The notes under the pieces were generated by a model that worked only from the letters and a program-made list of their open reading frames with translations, made no database searches and was not told where the DNA came from. From NCBI GenBank assembly GCA_005881235.1, contig VBEQ01000141.1, positions 1-23,873 of the forward strand: a stretch of DNA of 23,873 nt. The letters are read 5' to 3'. Shown in pieces: positions 6,750 to 14,789 of the stretch; positions within the stretch are counted from its first letter, which is position 1, and each line of letters opens with the position of its first letter. The translations under genes were made by a program, and so were the position numbers. Source of the DNA: Chloroflexota bacterium (GTDB lineage Bacteria; Chloroflexota; Dormibacteria; CF-121).

Positions 6750-9488
6750 ATGGCACCGTACTTTCGGAAGTTCCGGCACCAGAACCGCGACTTCGCCATC
6801 GCCGCCGCGCTGGCCGCCCTGTTGACGGCCGGGTTTGGCGCCTGGATGGCGCTGCGGGTCGCGGGCGTCGATGTCAGCCAGGCGGTTGACGACGTCGGGG
6901 AGGGGGTGGCCGCGCTGTTGGCGGCGGCGGCCTGCGCCGTGGCGGCATGGCGCCATCGGGGTCGCATGCGCCTGGCCTGGGCGTTGCTCGGGGCGTCGGC
7001 GCTCGTTTGGACGGCGGGCGAAGCCGCCTGGTCCTACTTCGAACTCATCCTCAAACAGGAGGTTCCCTTTCCGTCCGCCGCCGACGCCGGGTTCCTGGCG
7101 GCGGTGCCCTTCGCCGTCGCCGGGGTCGCCTTCTTCCCGGGTCGCCATCGCGCCGCCTCGCGCCTCGCCTCTCTACTGGACGGCGCGATCATCGCGGGCG
7201 CGCTGCTGCTGATCAGCTGGGCCACCGTTCTCGGCACCGTCTACCTCGCCGGCTCCGACTCGACCCTCTCGATGCTGCTCGGCCTGGCCTATCCGATCAG
7301 CGACATCGTGATCGCCGTCATGGCGCTGATGCTGCTGGGCCGGACGGCCGGGGTGGCGCGCCTTCCATTGCTGTTGGTGGTGACCGGCCTCTTCGCGTCG
7401 CTCCTAACCGATAGCGCCTCCGCCTACCTCACCGCCGGCAAATCCTACGAGAAGCTGCAACTCATCGACACGGGCTGGGTCGCCGGCTACCTCCTGGTCG
7501 CGCTCGGCGCTATTCGGGCGGCCCTTTCGGCCGCGCCGGCCGCCCAGGCCGATGACCGGCCGTTCGGTCGCTGGACACTCGTGCTCCCCTACGTCGCGGT
7601 GACGATCGCCGCCGTCCTCGCCGTGCTCAAGAATGTCGGCGGCGCGCCGGACCCCTTCCTGCTCTGGGACCTCATCATCGTGGTCGGACTCGTCGTGATC
7701 CGTCAGCTCATCGTGATCTGGGACAACTACGCGCTCAACCAGAAGCTGGAATCGCAGTCCGCCGCCTTGCGCGACAGTGAAGCGCACTTCCGTTCGCTGG
7801 TGCAGAACTCCGGAGACGTCGTCGTGCTCGCCGATGCGCAGGGCGTGGTTCGCTTCGTCAGCACCTCGATCGACCGGTTCTTCGCCTACACCGCGACCGA
7901 GCTCGAGGGTCAAGCATTCAGCGAGTTCTTGCATCCATCCGACCGGGCGGCGTTTGCCGCCGGCTTGAAGAAGGCGCTGACGGCGTCGGCGATGCCGGTC
8001 GGCGTGGACTGCCGGTTCCGGCACAAGCTCGGCAGCTGGACCCACTGCGAGGTGACGATCACCAACCTCCTGCACCGGTCGAGCTCGCAGGCGCTGGTGT
8101 TGAACATCCGCGACGTCACCGACCGGAAGGAGATGGAAGAGCGGCTCGCCTATCTCGGGGCGCATGACCCCGTCACGAACCTGCCGAACCGGATCGCCTT
8201 TCGCAACCAGGTCGACGAGGCGCTGGAGCGCAGCGCGCCGGGCCGCGCCATTGCCGTGCTCGCGCTCGACATCGATGACTTCAAGCTGCTCAATGACGCG
8301 CTCGGGCACCGCACCGGCGACGACGTCCTGGGAATGGTTGGCGGGCGGCTGGGAAAGATCGTGTCCGCCGGCGACGTGGTGGCGCGGATCGGCGCGGACG
8401 AGTTTGGGATCCTGATGAAGACCGTTCTCAACGACAATCAGCCGGTCCGCCTGGCGGAGCGCATCTTCCAGCATTTCAGAACTCCGTTCAAGGTGGAGGA
8501 GCGCGAGATGGTCATGCGGCTCAGCATCGGGATCACTGGGCCGGCCGCGCTCGAGGACACGGCTGAGAACCTGATGCGCAACGCGGACATTGCCCTCAAC
8601 GCCGCCAAGGCGCGCGGCAAGGGAAGGTACGAGCGATACGAGCCGACACAACATGCGGCCATCAGCGACCGGATGGATCTCGAGTCCGACCTGGCGCACG
8701 CGCTGGAACGGCGTCAGTTCGTGCTCCACTATCAGCCGGCGGTTCGGCTCCGCGACGGGACGATCATCGGGTTCGAGGCCTTCCTGCGGTGGAATCATCC
8801 GCGTCGCGGCTTGCTCGCTCCCGGGGATTTTCTTGAGCTGGCTGAGGAGACCGGGATGGTCAGCGCGCTGCAACGCTGGGTACTTGGACAGGCGTGCGCC
8901 GACGGGCGGCGCTGGCAGCTCAAGTTTCCGGCCGAGCCGGCGCTCCAGGTCAGCGTCAACGTCAGCCAGCGCGGGTTGACCGAGGCCGACCTGGTGGCCG
9001 ATGTCACCCAGGCCTGCACCGCCGCCGCGTTTTCCCCCGCGCAGCTCGTCCTCGAACTGACTCAGGGCGCGACACTGGAAGGCAAAGCGATCGTCCCTCG
9101 CTTGCTCGAGCTCCACGAGCGCGGGGTGAGCGTGGCGCTGGATGATTTCGGGGCTCACGCGGCGCCCTTGAGCGCGCTGCGCGACTTACCGGTGGACATC
9201 GTCAAGCTCGATCATTCGTTCGTCGCCCGGATGGCCACCAGCCCGACCGATGCCACTGTCGCTCGCGCGGTCATCGACCTGGGGAATGCCCTGGGAATGA
9301 TGACGATCGCCGACGGGATCGAGCGGGCCGATCAGCTCGCTGCGCTGCGCGAGATGAATTGTCCCGCCGGGCAGGGTTATTACCTGTCTCGGCCGTTACC
9401 GGCGGCGGGCGTCGACCGCCTGCTGGCCGAGTGCGCCCGTGATGGGGGACTCGTGGTGCCGGCCTTCCGTCTCGACCGCGCCGGCTAA
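6750..9488 (+). CDS. Membrane PAS-GGDEF-EAL protein with altered GGDEF and EAL motifs
   Basis: 912 residues. About eight to ten hydrophobic helices (residues 15-325) form an N-terminal membrane sensor. A PAS domain follows (about 341-460, opening DSEAHFRSLVQ), then GGDEF (465-630) and EAL (640-890). The family makes or breaks cyclic-di-GMP, but both sites are altered. The GGDEF signature reads GADEF (548-552). EAL reads EAF (676-678). The DDFGTG loop is DDFGAHA (798-804), and the catalytic AEGVE is ADGIE (854-858). Other EAL residues remain: Glu769, Asp798-Asp799, Lys819 and Gln875. It may be a c-di-GMP-binding effector, a weak enzyme, or degenerate. GGTGGAG precedes the ATG with tight spacing. 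The preceding terminator isolates it from the cold-shock gene, and a repeat fragment follows. Confidence 0.9.
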   Translation: MAPYFRKFRHQNRDFAIAAALAALLTAGFGAWMALRVAGVDVSQAVDDVGEGVAALLAAAACAVAAWRHRGRMRLAWALLGASALVWTAGEAAWSYFELILKQEVPFPSAADAGFLAAVPFAVAGVAFFPGRHRAASRLASLLDGAIIAGALLLISWATVLGTVYLAGSDSTLSMLLGLAYPISDIVIAVMALMLLGRTAGVARLPLLLVVTGLFASLLTDSASAYLTAGKSYEKLQLIDTGWVAGYLLVALGAIRAALSAAPAAQADDRPFGRWTLVLPYVAVTIAAVLAVLKNVGGAPDPFLLWDLIIVVGLVVIRQLIVIWDNYALNQKLESQSAALRDSEAHFRSLVQNSGDVVVLADAQGVVRFVSTSIDRFFAYTATELEGQAFSEFLHPSDRAAFAAGLKKALTASAMPVGVDCRFRHKLGSWTHCEVTITNLLHRSSSQALVLNIRDVTDRKEMEERLAYLGAHDPVTNLPNRIAFRNQVDEALERSAPGRAIAVLALDIDDFKLLNDALGHRTGDDVLGMVGGRLGKIVSAGDVVARIGADEFGILMKTVLNDNQPVRLAERIFQHFRTPFKVEEREMVMRLSIGITGPAALEDTAENLMRNADIALNAAKARGKGRYERYEPTQHAAISDRMDLESDLAHALERRQFVLHYQPAVRLRDGTIIGFEAFLRWNHPRRGLLAPGDFLELAEETGMVSALQRWVLGQACADGRRWQLKFPAEPALQVSVNVSQRGLTEADLVADVTQACTAAAFSPAQLVLELTQGATLEGKAIVPRLLELHERGVSVALDDFGAHAAPLSALRDLPVDIVKLDHSFVARMATSPTDATVARAVIDLGNALGMMTIADGIERADQLAALREMNCPAGQGYYLSRPLPAAGVDRLLAECARDGGLVVPAFRLDRAG

Positions 9489-9508
9489 GCGGGAGAGGCA
9501 AATCGGAA

Positions 9509-9527
9509 CGCAAGCGGGGGAGGGGAA
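9509..9527. repeat. G-rich dispersed repeat, half copy 4
   Basis: CGCAAGCGGGGGAGGGGAA matches the right half of the repeat family. The C-rich left arm is missing, so this is probably a decayed copy. Confidence 0.5.
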
Positions 9528-9535
9528 AGAGTCGA

Positions 9536-9572
9536 CGTTTCGGTAGGGTAAGTCTGCAACCACAACGAAACG
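9536..9572 (+). promoter_or_regulatory. Inverted repeat upstream of the RibD/DHFR-like gene
   Basis: CGTTTCG (9536-9542) and CGAAACG (9566-9572) are 7-base reverse complements 23 bases apart. The second arm touches the GGAGG ribosome binding site. Possible operator or leader stem; a chance match cannot be excluded. Confidence 0.3.
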
Positions 9573-9581
9573 GAGGTCAGC

Positions 9582-10157
9582 ATGGGAAGGATCGTGGTAA
9601 CCGAATTCGTCTCACTCGATGGCGTGATGGAGGACCCGGGCGGAAGCGAGCACTCGAAGCACGGAGCCTGGACCTTCAAGTTCAATCGCGGCGAGGAGGG
9701 CAACAAGTTCAAGGTTGACGAGGTACAAAACGCCGAGGTACAGCTATTGGGCCGCGTGACCTATGAGGGCTTTGCCGAGGCCTGGCCAACCAGGACTGGT
9801 GACCCCTTCTCAGACAAGTTCAACAGCATGCCGAAGTACGTCGTCTCCTCAAAGCTGAAGAGCGCCGACTGGAACAACTCGACGATCCTCAAAGGGGACG
9901 TCGTGGAAGAGGTTTCCAAGCTCAAGGAGAAGGTGCGTGGCGACATCCTGGTCAGCGGCAGCGCGAAACTGGTGCAGACGCTGATCGCGAACGACCTCGT
10001 CGACCAACTGAACCTGATGGTCTTTCCGGTCATCCTCGGGAGCGGCAAGCGGCTCTTCGGTGAAACCAAGGACCTCAAGACGTTGCAGCTGGCGGAGTCA
10101 AAGACCGTTGGCGACGGCGTCGCGATCATGATCTACAAGCCGGCCAACAAGAAGTGA
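9582..10157 (+). CDS. Dihydrofolate reductase-like (RibD C-terminal domain) protein
   Basis: 191 residues of the RibD_C/DHFR-like fold, which binds NADPH and reduces pyrimidine or pteridine-type substrates. Landmarks are the start VTEFVSLDGVMEDPG, LGRVTYEGFAEAWP (about 51-64), KYVVSS, GDILVSGSAKLVQTL and MVFPVILGSGKRLFGE. This is the YwjB/YyaP-like branch, common as single genes in soil bacteria and without a defined substrate. It is not the housekeeping FolA: the folate-binding landmarks of that enzyme are not seen. The ATG at 9582 has GGAGG 5 bases upstream. It lies alone between the EAL gene and the pilin gene. Any link to the pterin operon 5 kb away is speculation. Confidence 0.85.
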   Translation: MGRIVVTEFVSLDGVMEDPGGSEHSKHGAWTFKFNRGEEGNKFKVDEVQNAEVQLLGRVTYEGFAEAWPTRTGDPFSDKFNSMPKYVVSSKLKSADWNNSTILKGDVVEEVSKLKEKVRGDILVSGSAKLVQTLIANDLVDQLNLMVFPVILGSGKRLFGETKDLKTLQLAESKTVGDGVAIMIYKPANKK

Positions 10158-10315
10158 CGACAAACGGCGGACGGACCTACGTAACCTGAAGGAGATCCGG
10201 CCCCGAATTCACCGATCCGTCACTTTTTCCGCGCAGACCGCGTTCACCGCTTTGACCTCCTGCGGGCGACTGGATGCCACACTAGGCCCAGTCTCTTTCA
10301 CAGGAGGTGAAACGA

Positions 10316-10495
10316 ATGTTTGCCAGCATCTACAACAAGATCCGCAATCTGCTCAACCGTGAGGAAGGGCAGGGTATGGTCGAGTACGCCCTTATCCTCG
10401 TCTTGATCGCCGTCGTGGTCATCGTAGTTCTGATCATCCTCGGCAACCAGGTCAAGAACGTCTTCTGCAACATCTCGGGCGGTCTGGGCCAGTAG
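10316..10495 (+). CDS. Flp-type (type IVb) pilin
   Basis: 59 residues. A short basic leader ends EEG, then QGMVEYALILVLIAVVVIVV. Cleavage by a prepilin peptidase is expected after Gly18, which puts Glu at +5 and Tyr at +6 of the mature protein, the signature of Flp pilins. The hydrophobic stretch of about 22 residues is the polymerisation helix; the short tail contains one Cys. It forms thin adhesive pili when secreted by a Tad system. The start is ATG 10316, 8 bases after AGGAGG (10302-10307); a GTG at 10307 overlaps that site and is unlikely. No tad secretion genes, prepilin peptidase or other pilins are in this window. A strong terminator follows directly, so it is transcribed alone and probably highly. 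Confidence 0.93.
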   Translation: MFASIYNKIRNLLNREEGQGMVEYALILVLIAVVVIVVLIILGNQVKNVFCNISGGLGQ

Positions 10496-10511
10496 GCCTC
10501 AACCGCAATCG

Positions 10512-10547
10512 AGAAAGGGCCCCAGCTCGGGGCCCTTTCTGTTTTAT
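10512..10547 (+). terminator. Rho-independent terminator after the Flp pilin gene (possibly bidirectional)
   Basis: AGAAAGGGCCCC (10512-10523) pairs perfectly with GGGGCCCTTTCT (10529-10540) across a 5-base loop, and GTTTTAT follows on the plus strand. The convergent exporter gene ends at 10544, so the same stem may also stop that transcript, though its minus-strand T run is poor. Confidence 0.88.
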
Positions 10548-12028
10548 GCGGCGGTCTCTTCTACGACCGCTGCGGTTCGCGGACCGCGGGCTCTACGGAA
10601 GACCGAGACCGCAATCACAAATCCCAGCAGCGCGATAGCGGCGGCCAAGAGGAAGCCGCTGCCGTAGCCCGCGGCCAGGGCATGATTGACGGCCGCATGC
10701 GTCGGTTGTATACCGGCCAGCTGGTTCCTGGTCGTCGTCGCGGCAATCGTCCCCAGCAACGCGATGCCGATCGATCCGCCGATCTGCTGACCCACGTTGA
10801 GGAGAGCCGAGGCGAGGCCAGACTCCGCCGGAGTTGCGCCCGAGACTGCCATCAGCGTCAGCGGGACGAAGATATTGCCCATCCCGACGGCGATCAACAG
10901 CATCGGTCCGAGCAGCCCGCCCACATATGTCGTCTGATCATTGATCCGGGAAAGCCAGAACAAGCCTCCGGCGACGAACAACGGGCCGATTGTGATGAAG
11001 AGTCGCGGCCCGAAGCGGCCCACCAGCCGGGCAACGATTTGCGCCGTGATGATGATCGTGGCGGCCAACGGGAGGAAGGCGACCCCGGCAACGAGCGGGC
11101 TGAAGCCGAGGACGTTTTGCACGAACTGGGTCAGGAAGAAGAAGACGCCAAACACGGCGACCCCGACGACGAGGGATAACACGTAGGCACCATCGCGATT
11201 GCGCCGCGCAAAAATGCTGAAGGGCATCAGCGCGTGCCGGCTGCGAGATTCGATGGCCAGGAAGACCAGCAAGAGGACGCCGGCAAGGCCGAGCGCAGTG
11301 AGCGTCATCGTGTCGGTCCAGCCATAGGTGGCGGCGCGCGACAGGCCATAAACCAGCAGCACCATCCCGCCGGTGGCCGTGAGTGCGCCGGGCAGGTCGA
11401 GCCCACCGTCCCGCCCCTTCGATGGCGCGAGCACGCGCGGGGCCATGATCGCGAGCAGGATGCCGATCGGCACGTTCACGAATAGGACCCAACGCCATGA
11501 GGCAACGCTGGTGAGCACGCCGCCGAGGAGCAGCCCCGCCGCGCCGCCCGCACCAGCCACGGCCCCGTAAACGCCAAGCGCCCGATTGCGGTCCGGGCCC
11601 TCGCTAAAGGTGTCAGCGATCAGTGACAGGGCGGTGGGCGCCACGATCGCCGCGCCGATTCCCTGCGCCGCTCGCGCAACGATGAGCCAGGTCGCGCTGG
11701 TGGCAAAGCCGCCGGCGAGCGAGCCGAGTGTGAATATTGCGATGCCCACGACGAACATGCGCCGCCGTCCGAAGAGGTCGCCGGCGCGGCCGCCTAGCAG
11801 CAGCAACCCGCCGAACGTGAGGGCGTAGGCGTTGATAACCCATTCCAGGTCGGTCGCGCTGAACTGCAGCGCGCGCTGAATCGACGGCAGGGCGATGTTC
11901 ACGATGGTCGCGTCGAGGACGACCATCAATTGCGCCGCCGCGATCACGATGAGCGCGAGGCCGAGGTTGCGAGGGAGGGGAGCGATCTTGCGGTCCGTAG
12001 CGGAGGCGGTCGAAATGTCAATGCTCAT
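10544..12028 (-). CDS. MFS multidrug exporter, DHA2 (14-helix) family
   Basis: 494 residues with about 14 hydrophobic helices, as in EmrB/QacA-type proton-driven drug exporters. The first helix carries the DHA2 motif LDATIVNIALPSI. The loop between helices 2 and 3 has GRAGDLFGRRR (motif A), and helix 5 carries the antiporter motif region (GPDRNRALGVYGAV, then GLLLGGVLTSVASWRWVLFVN). Expected role: extrusion of hydrophobic toxic compounds across the cytoplasmic membrane. The start ATG at 12028 has no strong ribosome binding site. The stand-alone HisKA gene lies 100 bases upstream on the same strand. No TetR or MarR regulator is adjacent, and no membrane-fusion partner is present. Confidence 0.9.
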   Translation of the reverse strand: MSIDISTASATDRKIAPLPRNLGLALIVIAAAQLMVVLDATIVNIALPSIQRALQFSATDLEWVINAYALTFGGLLLLGGRAGDLFGRRRMFVVGIAIFTLGSLAGGFATSATWLIVARAAQGIGAAIVAPTALSLIADTFSEGPDRNRALGVYGAVAGAGGAAGLLLGGVLTSVASWRWVLFVNVPIGILLAIMAPRVLAPSKGRDGGLDLPGALTATGGMVLLVYGLSRAATYGWTDTMTLTALGLAGVLLLVFLAIESRSRHALMPFSIFARRNRDGAYVLSLVVGVAVFGVFFFLTQFVQNVLGFSPLVAGVAFLPLAATIIITAQIVARLVGRFGPRLFITIGPLFVAGGLFWLSRINDQTTYVGGLLGPMLLIAVGMGNIFVPLTLMAVSGATPAESGLASALLNVGQQIGGSIGIALLGTIAATTTRNQLAGIQPTHAAVNHALAAGYGSGFLLAAAIALLGFVIAVSVFRRARGPRTAAVVEETAA

Positions 12029-12128
12029 GCATGCGAAACCGTTCGGGTAGGCCGATTATTCAAGTCAGGACCCCGTACTTTCGGGGGATTACATCAGCGG
12101 TTTCGTGCTATCGGGGCAGGGTGAGGCG

Positions 12129-12374
12129 TTAGGCTGTCTGCCCGATCGCGACCCGCACCTCGATCCCCGACTCGGGGGGCTCGAGAAGCCGCCGGATCAC
12201 GGCGTTCAGTTCCTCACACTTCTGGAGGATGAGCTCGCACGCCCGTTCGCGCTGCTCCGGCGACAATTCGTTGGAACTCAGGAGCTGGGCGTAGCCATTG
12301 ATGACGGCCAGTGGCGTGCGCAGGTCATGACCCAGCGCTCTCAACTCGACGTCCCCGGCGGTGCCAATCGCCAC
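12129..12374 (-). CDS. Stand-alone histidine-kinase phosphoacceptor (HisKA) domain protein
   Basis: About 81 residues from GTG 12374. It contains the H-box ALGHDLRTPLAVINGYAQLL with the phosphoacceptor His16, followed by a second helix (PEQRERACELILQKCEELNAVIRRL) that completes the dimerisation hairpin. No ATP-binding (HATPase) domain follows: the frame stops after a short tail. It could be a phosphotransfer/dimerisation module, an inhibitor of a full kinase, or a remnant of a larger gene. The start is chosen because GGAGGAAG (12384-12377) sits 5 bases before GTG 12374; an in-frame GTG at 12386 has no such site. A consensus TTGACA lies upstream, which argues for an expressed gene rather than debris. 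The DHA2 exporter is next downstream. Confidence 0.7.
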   Translation of the reverse strand: MAIGTAGDVELRALGHDLRTPLAVINGYAQLLSSNELSPEQRERACELILQKCEELNAVIRRLLEPPESGIEVRVAIGQTA

Positions 12375-12392
12375 GACTTCCTCCACTGCATA

Positions 12393-12420
12393 GGCTTACC
12401 CGATCCGCGCCGATTGTCAA
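12393..12420 (-). promoter_or_regulatory. Possible promoter of the HisKA-domain gene
   Basis: Consensus TTGACA on the minus strand (12420-12415) with TAAGCC 16 bases downstream (12398-12393) as a weak -10. Transcription would start near 12386, leaving a short leader that contains GGAGG before the GTG at 12374. Confidence 0.4.
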
Positions 12421-12452
12421 GGGGGGCCTTTCGTCGGTTGTGGCCCACACTT

Positions 12453-12458
12453 TATAAT
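12453..12458 (+). promoter_or_regulatory. Consensus -10 element upstream of the GYD-domain gene
   Basis: A perfect TATAAT lies 55 bases before the GYD start. No good -35 hexamer sits 16-18 bases upstream (TTCGTC region only), so confidence rests on the -10 and on its position in the divergent gap. Confidence 0.4.
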
Positions 12459-12513
12459 CTCTCTGGGGGAAAGACTGACAGGCTGATAGGGATCGGAGGC
12501 GCGGTGGGCCGTG

Positions 12514-12876
12514 ATGCAGTTCATAACCCTGGTCCAGCTTCGACCGGCTGGCGCGTACACGGAGACTGGCTCGCGGGTCGCGGCGCGGGCGACCCAGTGG
12601 CGGCACTTGCAGCATCAGATTCAGCTGGTCGGGGGGCGGGTCAACCAGATCTGGAATGTCCTCGGGAACGACTACGACCTGATGTTCGTGTGCGAGGCCG
12701 ACGATCCGAAGACGTTGCACCGGATCGATGCCATTTGCAAGGCGGAGGGTTACGCGTCCAAAACCCATCCGGCGATCGAGGCGGCGGAATATGCCCAGCT
12801 GGTCGAGGACACGGCCGACGTGCTGAGGACCGGCGGGGCGCGCCGGGGTTCGGGCACGGAGCGCGACGAGGCCTAG
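12514..12876 (+). CDS. GYD-domain protein
   Basis: 120 residues in the small alpha/beta GYD fold. It opens MQFITLVQLRP as family members do, and carries LGNDYDLMFVCEADDPKTL (about residues 50-68), where NDYD replaces the eponymous Gly-Tyr-Asp. The biochemical role of the family is not established. A charged tail of about 20 residues (RTGGARRGSGTERDEA) extends beyond the domain. The start is ATG 12514; GTG 12511, directly before it in frame, is an alternative with GGAGG 11 bases upstream. It is divergent from the HisKA-domain gene, with promoter-like elements for both in the 139-base gap, and ends 39 bases before the stop of the convergent LLM gene. Confidence 0.75.
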   Translation: MQFITLVQLRPAGAYTETGSRVAARATQWRHLQHQIQLVGGRVNQIWNVLGNDYDLMFVCEADDPKTLHRIDAICKAEGYASKTHPAIEAAEYAQLVEDTADVLRTGGARRGSGTERDEA

Positions 12877-12915
12877 CTAACCGGCTCTTGCCGAGCTGAC
12901 TGACCGGGCCTGGAG

Positions 12916-13821
12916 CTAGCGGGCGCTGGCGGTCGCCGGCTCGAGATTGGCCACCGCCGGGATCAGCTTTTCGCCGATCATCTCGAGACGTTTCGTCTCG
13001 TACGGTTTCGGGACATGCCCGATCACGGTCTGGATGCCCATGCCGGCGAGCCACTTCAGGCCGCCGATCACCTTGCCAAGGTTTTCGCCGTTGTCGCCCA
13101 GGTCGAAGGTGAACAGGGAGGTCTTCTCGATCTCGTCGTAATTGCGGCCGACGGCCCGGCAGTGCTCGCGCAGGATGTCGAGCTTGCGCGGGATTTCAGG
13201 AGTGGGAAAGAGGTTGCAGGCATCGGCATACTGGGCGACCAGCCGCAGGGTTTTCTTTTCCCCGCCGCCGCCGATCAGGATGGGTGGGTGCGGGCGTGTG
13301 AGCGATTGCGGAGAGTTGAGCGGGCGCTGGAGCTGATAATGCTCGCTACGGTACGGCTTTTCGCTGCCGCGTTTGCCTTCCCACATCTGCTGGCAGATCT
13401 GGAGTGTCTCCTCGAGCCGCTCGAACCGCTCCTTGATTGGCGGGAACGGGATGCCGAGGCCACGGCTTTCTGCTTCATTCCATGCGGCGCCGATGCCCAA
13501 CCAGGCGCGCCCGCCGGAGAGGACATCGAGAGTGGTGACTGTCTTGGCGAGAATGCCCGGCTGGTGGTAGACGACGCCCGTCACCATGGTGCCGAGTTTC
13601 GCGCGCGAAGTCACCGCCGCGATGTAGCTGAGCGCGCTATAGCCTTCGAGCATCTCGTGGTGCTCGGGACCGTTCATGCGGATCTGCCAGAAGTGGTCCA
13701 TCACCCAGATCGAGTCGAAGCCGGCCTGATCGGCTGTGCGCGCAATGTCGGCGAGCGTGCTGCCGAGCTTGGCCGGCCCCGCCGGCCAGGTGAAATCAGC
13801 GATGTCCAGTCCGAGCTTCAT
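12916..13821 (-). CDS. LLM-class (luciferase-like) flavin/F420-dependent oxidoreductase
   Basis: 301 residues of the luciferase-like TIM barrel. Visible are the N-terminal LGLDIADFTWP, IWVMDHFWQI (about 39-48), the cofactor-phosphate region RAWLGIGAAWNEAESRGLGIPFPP (about 125-148), PPILIGGGGEKKTLRL, and YADACNLF. These features place it with the putative F420-dependent group that keeps a GxGAxW-x-E core. It probably reduces or oxidises a small organic substrate with F420H2 or FMNH2 in the cytoplasm; the substrate is unknown. GAGGAGG 4 bases before the ATG fixes the start. It is divergent from a second LLM gene only 140 bases away, and the two are not close paralogues, so related but distinct substrates are likely. 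Confidence 0.88.
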   Translation of the reverse strand: MKLGLDIADFTWPAGPAKLGSTLADIARTADQAGFDSIWVMDHFWQIRMNGPEHHEMLEGYSALSYIAAVTSRAKLGTMVTGVVYHQPGILAKTVTTLDVLSGGRAWLGIGAAWNEAESRGLGIPFPPIKERFERLEETLQICQQMWEGKRGSEKPYRSEHYQLQRPLNSPQSLTRPHPPILIGGGGEKKTLRLVAQYADACNLFPTPEIPRKLDILREHCRAVGRNYDEIEKTSLFTFDLGDNGENLGKVIGGLKWLAGMGIQTVIGHVPKPYETKRLEMIGEKLIPAVANLEPATASAR

Positions 13822-13944
13822 ACGTCCTCCTCAAGGTGTCGGGGCATTCCCATCAATCATGCGGCTCCTGGGTTGGCATTTGCACCGCCCGAATAGGCAG
13901 TTAGAGCCCGCCCGGGGTCGTAATCACCACCTGATAGCCTCGGC

Positions 13945-13950
13945 TATACC
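13945..13950 (+). promoter_or_regulatory. Possible -10 element for a near-leaderless LLM transcript
   Basis: TATACC lies 11 bases before the ATG at 13962. No Shine-Dalgarno lies between them, so transcription may begin at or a few bases before the start codon. No clear -35 is seen. Confidence 0.3.
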
Positions 13951-13961
13951 CGCATGCGTCC

Positions 13962-14789
13962 ATGTCTATTACGATGCTGCGCCTCGGCATAAAGCCCGGT
14001 CAGTGGGGATGGCGGTTCGACGAGCTGACCGCAGCATGGGAGCGCATCGAGCGCCTCGGCTTCCATGTCGTCTCCTGCTTTGACCATGTAACCGCAGAGC
14101 CGCGCGGCAACCGCGCGTGGGATGCACCCACGCTCCTTGCGGCAATGGCGGGACGCACTCAAAAGATCACGCTTGCAATTGATGTGGTCAACGTCAGTCT
14201 GCGCCACCCATTCCTGCTGGCCGCACAACTCGCCGTCGTCCAGGCGGCGAGCAGGGGGCGGCTCGAGGTTGGACTGGGCGCCGGCTCCTATGGGCTGGCT
14301 CGCTTCGATCACCAGGCTCTTGGCATTGCCTTCCCGCCCCTTGCCGACCGACTGGCGCGCCTCGATGGCTGCGTGCGGACACTGCCGCGGCTTTGGCGAG
14401 GCGAGACGGTGACCGATCCCCAGCTCGATCTGCACGCCGCATCGCTGGGACCGCTCGGCATCGAGCCACCTCTGGTGATCGTGGGTGGAGCGAGTCCCAG
14501 GCTACTCGAGACGGCCGTGCGGTACGCGGACGGCTGGAACGTCGTGGTCGAGGACGCGCAAGAGTATCGCGAGCGGGCGAAGAAAATTACCGACCTCTGT
14601 GAGCAGCTCGGACGCACGCGCCCGCTGCTGCGTCACGTCCAGATTTTCGCCGATAGCCTCGAGCCAGCGGCAGCACGAGATTTCGCGGATCGAATCGCCT
14701 CTTACGGCGCAACGACCGTGGTTTTCGTTCTCAATCAGAACCATGACCTCGCCACGATCGATCGGCTTGCAAAGGCCGTACTCGGATGA
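13962..14789 (+). CDS. LLM-class flavin/F420-dependent oxidoreductase, second type
   Basis: 275 residues of the luciferase-like barrel, a little shorter than the neighbour at 12916. Landmarks are LRLGIKPGQWGWRFDEL at the N-terminus, VVSCFDHVTAEP (about 35-46), RLEVGLGAGSYG (about 100-111), LGIAFPPLADR and PPLVIVGGASPRLLE, then RYADGWNVV. The GLGAGS core instead of GIGAAW sets it apart from the divergent paralogue. The start has no ribosome binding site and may be leaderless. Its stop overlaps the start of the glutamine amidotransferase gene (ATGA), so the two are translated together and probably act in one pathway. Confidence 0.85.
   Translation: MSITMLRLGIKPGQWGWRFDELTAAWERIERLGFHVVSCFDHVTAEPRGNRAWDAPTLLAAMAGRTQKITLAIDVVNVSLRHPFLLAAQLAVVQAASRGRLEVGLGAGSYGLARFDHQALGIAFPPLADRLARLDGCVRTLPRLWRGETVTDPQLDLHAASLGPLGIEPPLVIVGGASPRLLETAVRYADGWNVVVEDAQEYRERAKKITDLCEQLGRTRPLLRHVQIFADSLEPAAARDFADRIASYGATTVVFVLNQNHDLATIDRLAKAVLG

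Noticed and set aside
7404..9158. Long minus-strand open frame (about 584 codons) opposite the GGDEF-EAL gene
   Set aside because: Shadow of the real gene: no domain, and His/Arg/Glu-rich composition typical of antisense frames in GC-rich DNA.
10252..10283. TTGACC with CACACT as a promoter for the pilin gene
   Set aside because: The spacing is 20 bases, too long for a confident sigma-70-type call.
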